From assembly GCA_958450365.1 (NCBI GenBank), contig CAUEEP010000222.1:434001-498000 (forward strand): a DNA stretch of 64,000 nucleotides. Reading direction: 5' to 3'. This DNA is from Mesorhabditis belari. Its lineage: Eukaryota; Nematoda; Chromadorea; Rhabditida; Rhabditidae. The translations under genes were made by a program, and so were the position numbers. The notes below the pieces were generated by a model. It had not been told where the DNA came from and did no database searches. It saw nothing but the letters and a program-made list of their open reading frames with translations. This document shows, piece by piece, positions 62,831 to 64,000 of this stretch. Each line of letters opens with the position of its first letter. Position 1 is the stretch's first letter.

Positions 62831-64000
62831 AGCTCCAGTAGATTTAGATAAATCGAAAATCTAATTGCCAGGAATTGTGCTGTGCCTTCCAGATCGGAGA
62901 GAAACGCAAAAATTATCGAGATTTGAAATAAGAATGAGCGACTTAGGCACTTGGGTAGTTAAGCCGGACAATAGCTGGGTATTCGTTGATCTACTTGGTA
63001 CGACAATCCGGTTGTTTAAAGGGCAAAATGGCTAAGCTGGATGTCACGCTAGTGTTTCATAATCATAGAATCATCATTTAAGCAATTTAGGCACTTGGGT
63101 AAGGAGCCGGACGGTAGCTGGGTGTTTTCTGACATACTTTGTAGGATGATCCGGTTGTTTAAAAACCAAAATGGTCAATCTGGATGTCACGCTAGTGTTT
63201 CATAATCATAGAATCAGCATTTGCTCACCTTAGGCACTTGGGTACCGGGCGGCGGCGCGGCGGTGACACTAATCTACCCAAGTAACGCAAATGTCAGTAA
63301 ATCAAAATCTAATTCTCAGGAATTGTGTTGTGCGTTCCAGATCAGAGAGAAACGCAAAAATTATCGAGTTTCGGATAAGGATGAGCGATTACAAGCGTTG
63401 AACTCATATCTTCGTCAAATTTTTCCTCAAATCCCCATTTTGCATCTGCCCAGGTGCTGTACTTGAGCCAAAAAAGGGCTAAACTGTTTACAGAATTCGA
63501 TTCTTGACTCAAATCAGCCACTCACAGCCGTTTTGCTCGCCGCCGTTGCGCCTCTTTCACTGGAGCCGCCTTCATATGAGAGTAGACCCTGAAATTTTGC
63601 AAATTAATAAAGCGATAAATCTTTTGTGTTAATATTTGACGAAACTGGAGCGCACGTTAGTTATTTTTTTGATTTCAAATCTTTAAACCCCAAAATTGAC
63701 TCAAAAGTTGAAATTTGATCCAAAAGTTTCAGGACTGAGTCGTTTTTTCGAGCCCCGCAATGGTTTTACGGGTTTTGATTGAAGAAATTTCCAAATTGGA
63801 TAGCACCTCAATGGTTGACACCAAAAAACCCACCTTGCCAGGCAATCGTGTAGCATGAAGCGCGACACCCACGACACGCAGCCCAGCAACGTCAGCACGA
63901 TTCCGATCGACATCAGAGTGACGCCCTGTAATAGGATTTCTATAGTGACCTCCAGGATGTAAGGATTTCAAGAAATTATCCATCTAGCCTCCATCGTTTG
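62765..64000. repeat. right arm of the >1.2-kb inverted duplication
   Basis: Reverse complement of 57545-58745, continuing to the window edge, so the full arm may be longer. Contains tandem copies of the CACTTGGGTA region and copy B of the membrane-protein exons. Confidence 0.9.
63229..63925 (-). CDS. unrecognised membrane-protein gene, exons of copy B
   Basis: Exons on the - strand: 63925-63834, 63588-63526, 63268-63229, the same phases as copy A. The first two are identical to copy A at the nucleotide level. The third differs at three bases (one Val to Ala change, two silent). Introns differ more (for example GGTGGCAATCATT versus GGTGTCAACCATT after the first donor). 5' exons, if any, lie beyond the window, so this copy may be the intact gene. 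Function unknown: one membrane span, then a basic stretch and a Pro-rich end. Confidence 0.55.

Noticed and set aside
62050..62832. Series of ~70-codon frames repeated every 140 bases
   Set aside because: By-product of the tRNA-like tandem array; 140 is not a multiple of 3, so frames run through only by chance of composition.

Overview
The window is nuclear DNA of a nematode. Evidence: intron-rich genes with short TTTYAG acceptors and GTGAGY/GTTTGY donors; an acceptor AG 3-9 bases before four start codons, as expected for spliced-leader trans-splicing; GCCTAA (TTAGGC-type) tracts; and nematode gene content (double-DM MAB-3, an NLP-40 precursor). Species not determined. All exon models were built by hand from splice signals, phase and family resemblance.

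Layout: (1) 1.8-12.2 kb, + strand, a two-DM-domain transcription factor (mab-3 type), 8 exons. (2) 13.9-19.0 kb, - strand, serine racemase, 10 exons. (3) 21.2-42.0 kb, - strand, p90 ribosomal S6 kinase (rskn-1 type), 22 coding exons, with a short first coding exon nearly 5 kb upstream of the second. (4) 48.2-51.7 kb, - strand, nlp-40 neuropeptide precursor, 6 exons. (5) 59.1-61.5 kb, - strand, tmem-17 ciliary transition-zone protein, 5 exons. It lies in the spacer of a >1.2-kb inverted duplication whose arms (57.5-58.7 and 62.8-64.0 kb) each carry three exons of an unrecognised membrane-protein gene. The genes have unrelated roles (sex differentiation, D-serine metabolism, ERK signalling, gut peptide, cilia); no operon is evident.

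Most of the rest, including most introns, is a mosaic of short tandem arrays, foldback elements and tRNA-derived sequences. One signal unites them: a short degenerate box, CTGGANNNCACAG (often CTGGAAGTCACAG, CTGGAACGCACAG or CTGGATGTCACAC), present more than 100 times in both orientations. Tandem arrays with no other evident sequence similarity each carry one box per unit, and the units are about 141 bp or about 152 bp long, roughly one DNA helical turn apart. Many tRNA-like (A-box/B-box) sequences have such a box about 50-57 bp upstream and an inverted copy downstream. The box is absent from about 20.07-37.30 kb, the body of the kinase gene. This box-and-spacing system is the most unusual feature. 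It recalls the CENP-B-box-like elements of nematode holocentromere satellites, or a dispersed small-RNA or Pol III promoter element, but its function cannot be decided from the sequence alone.
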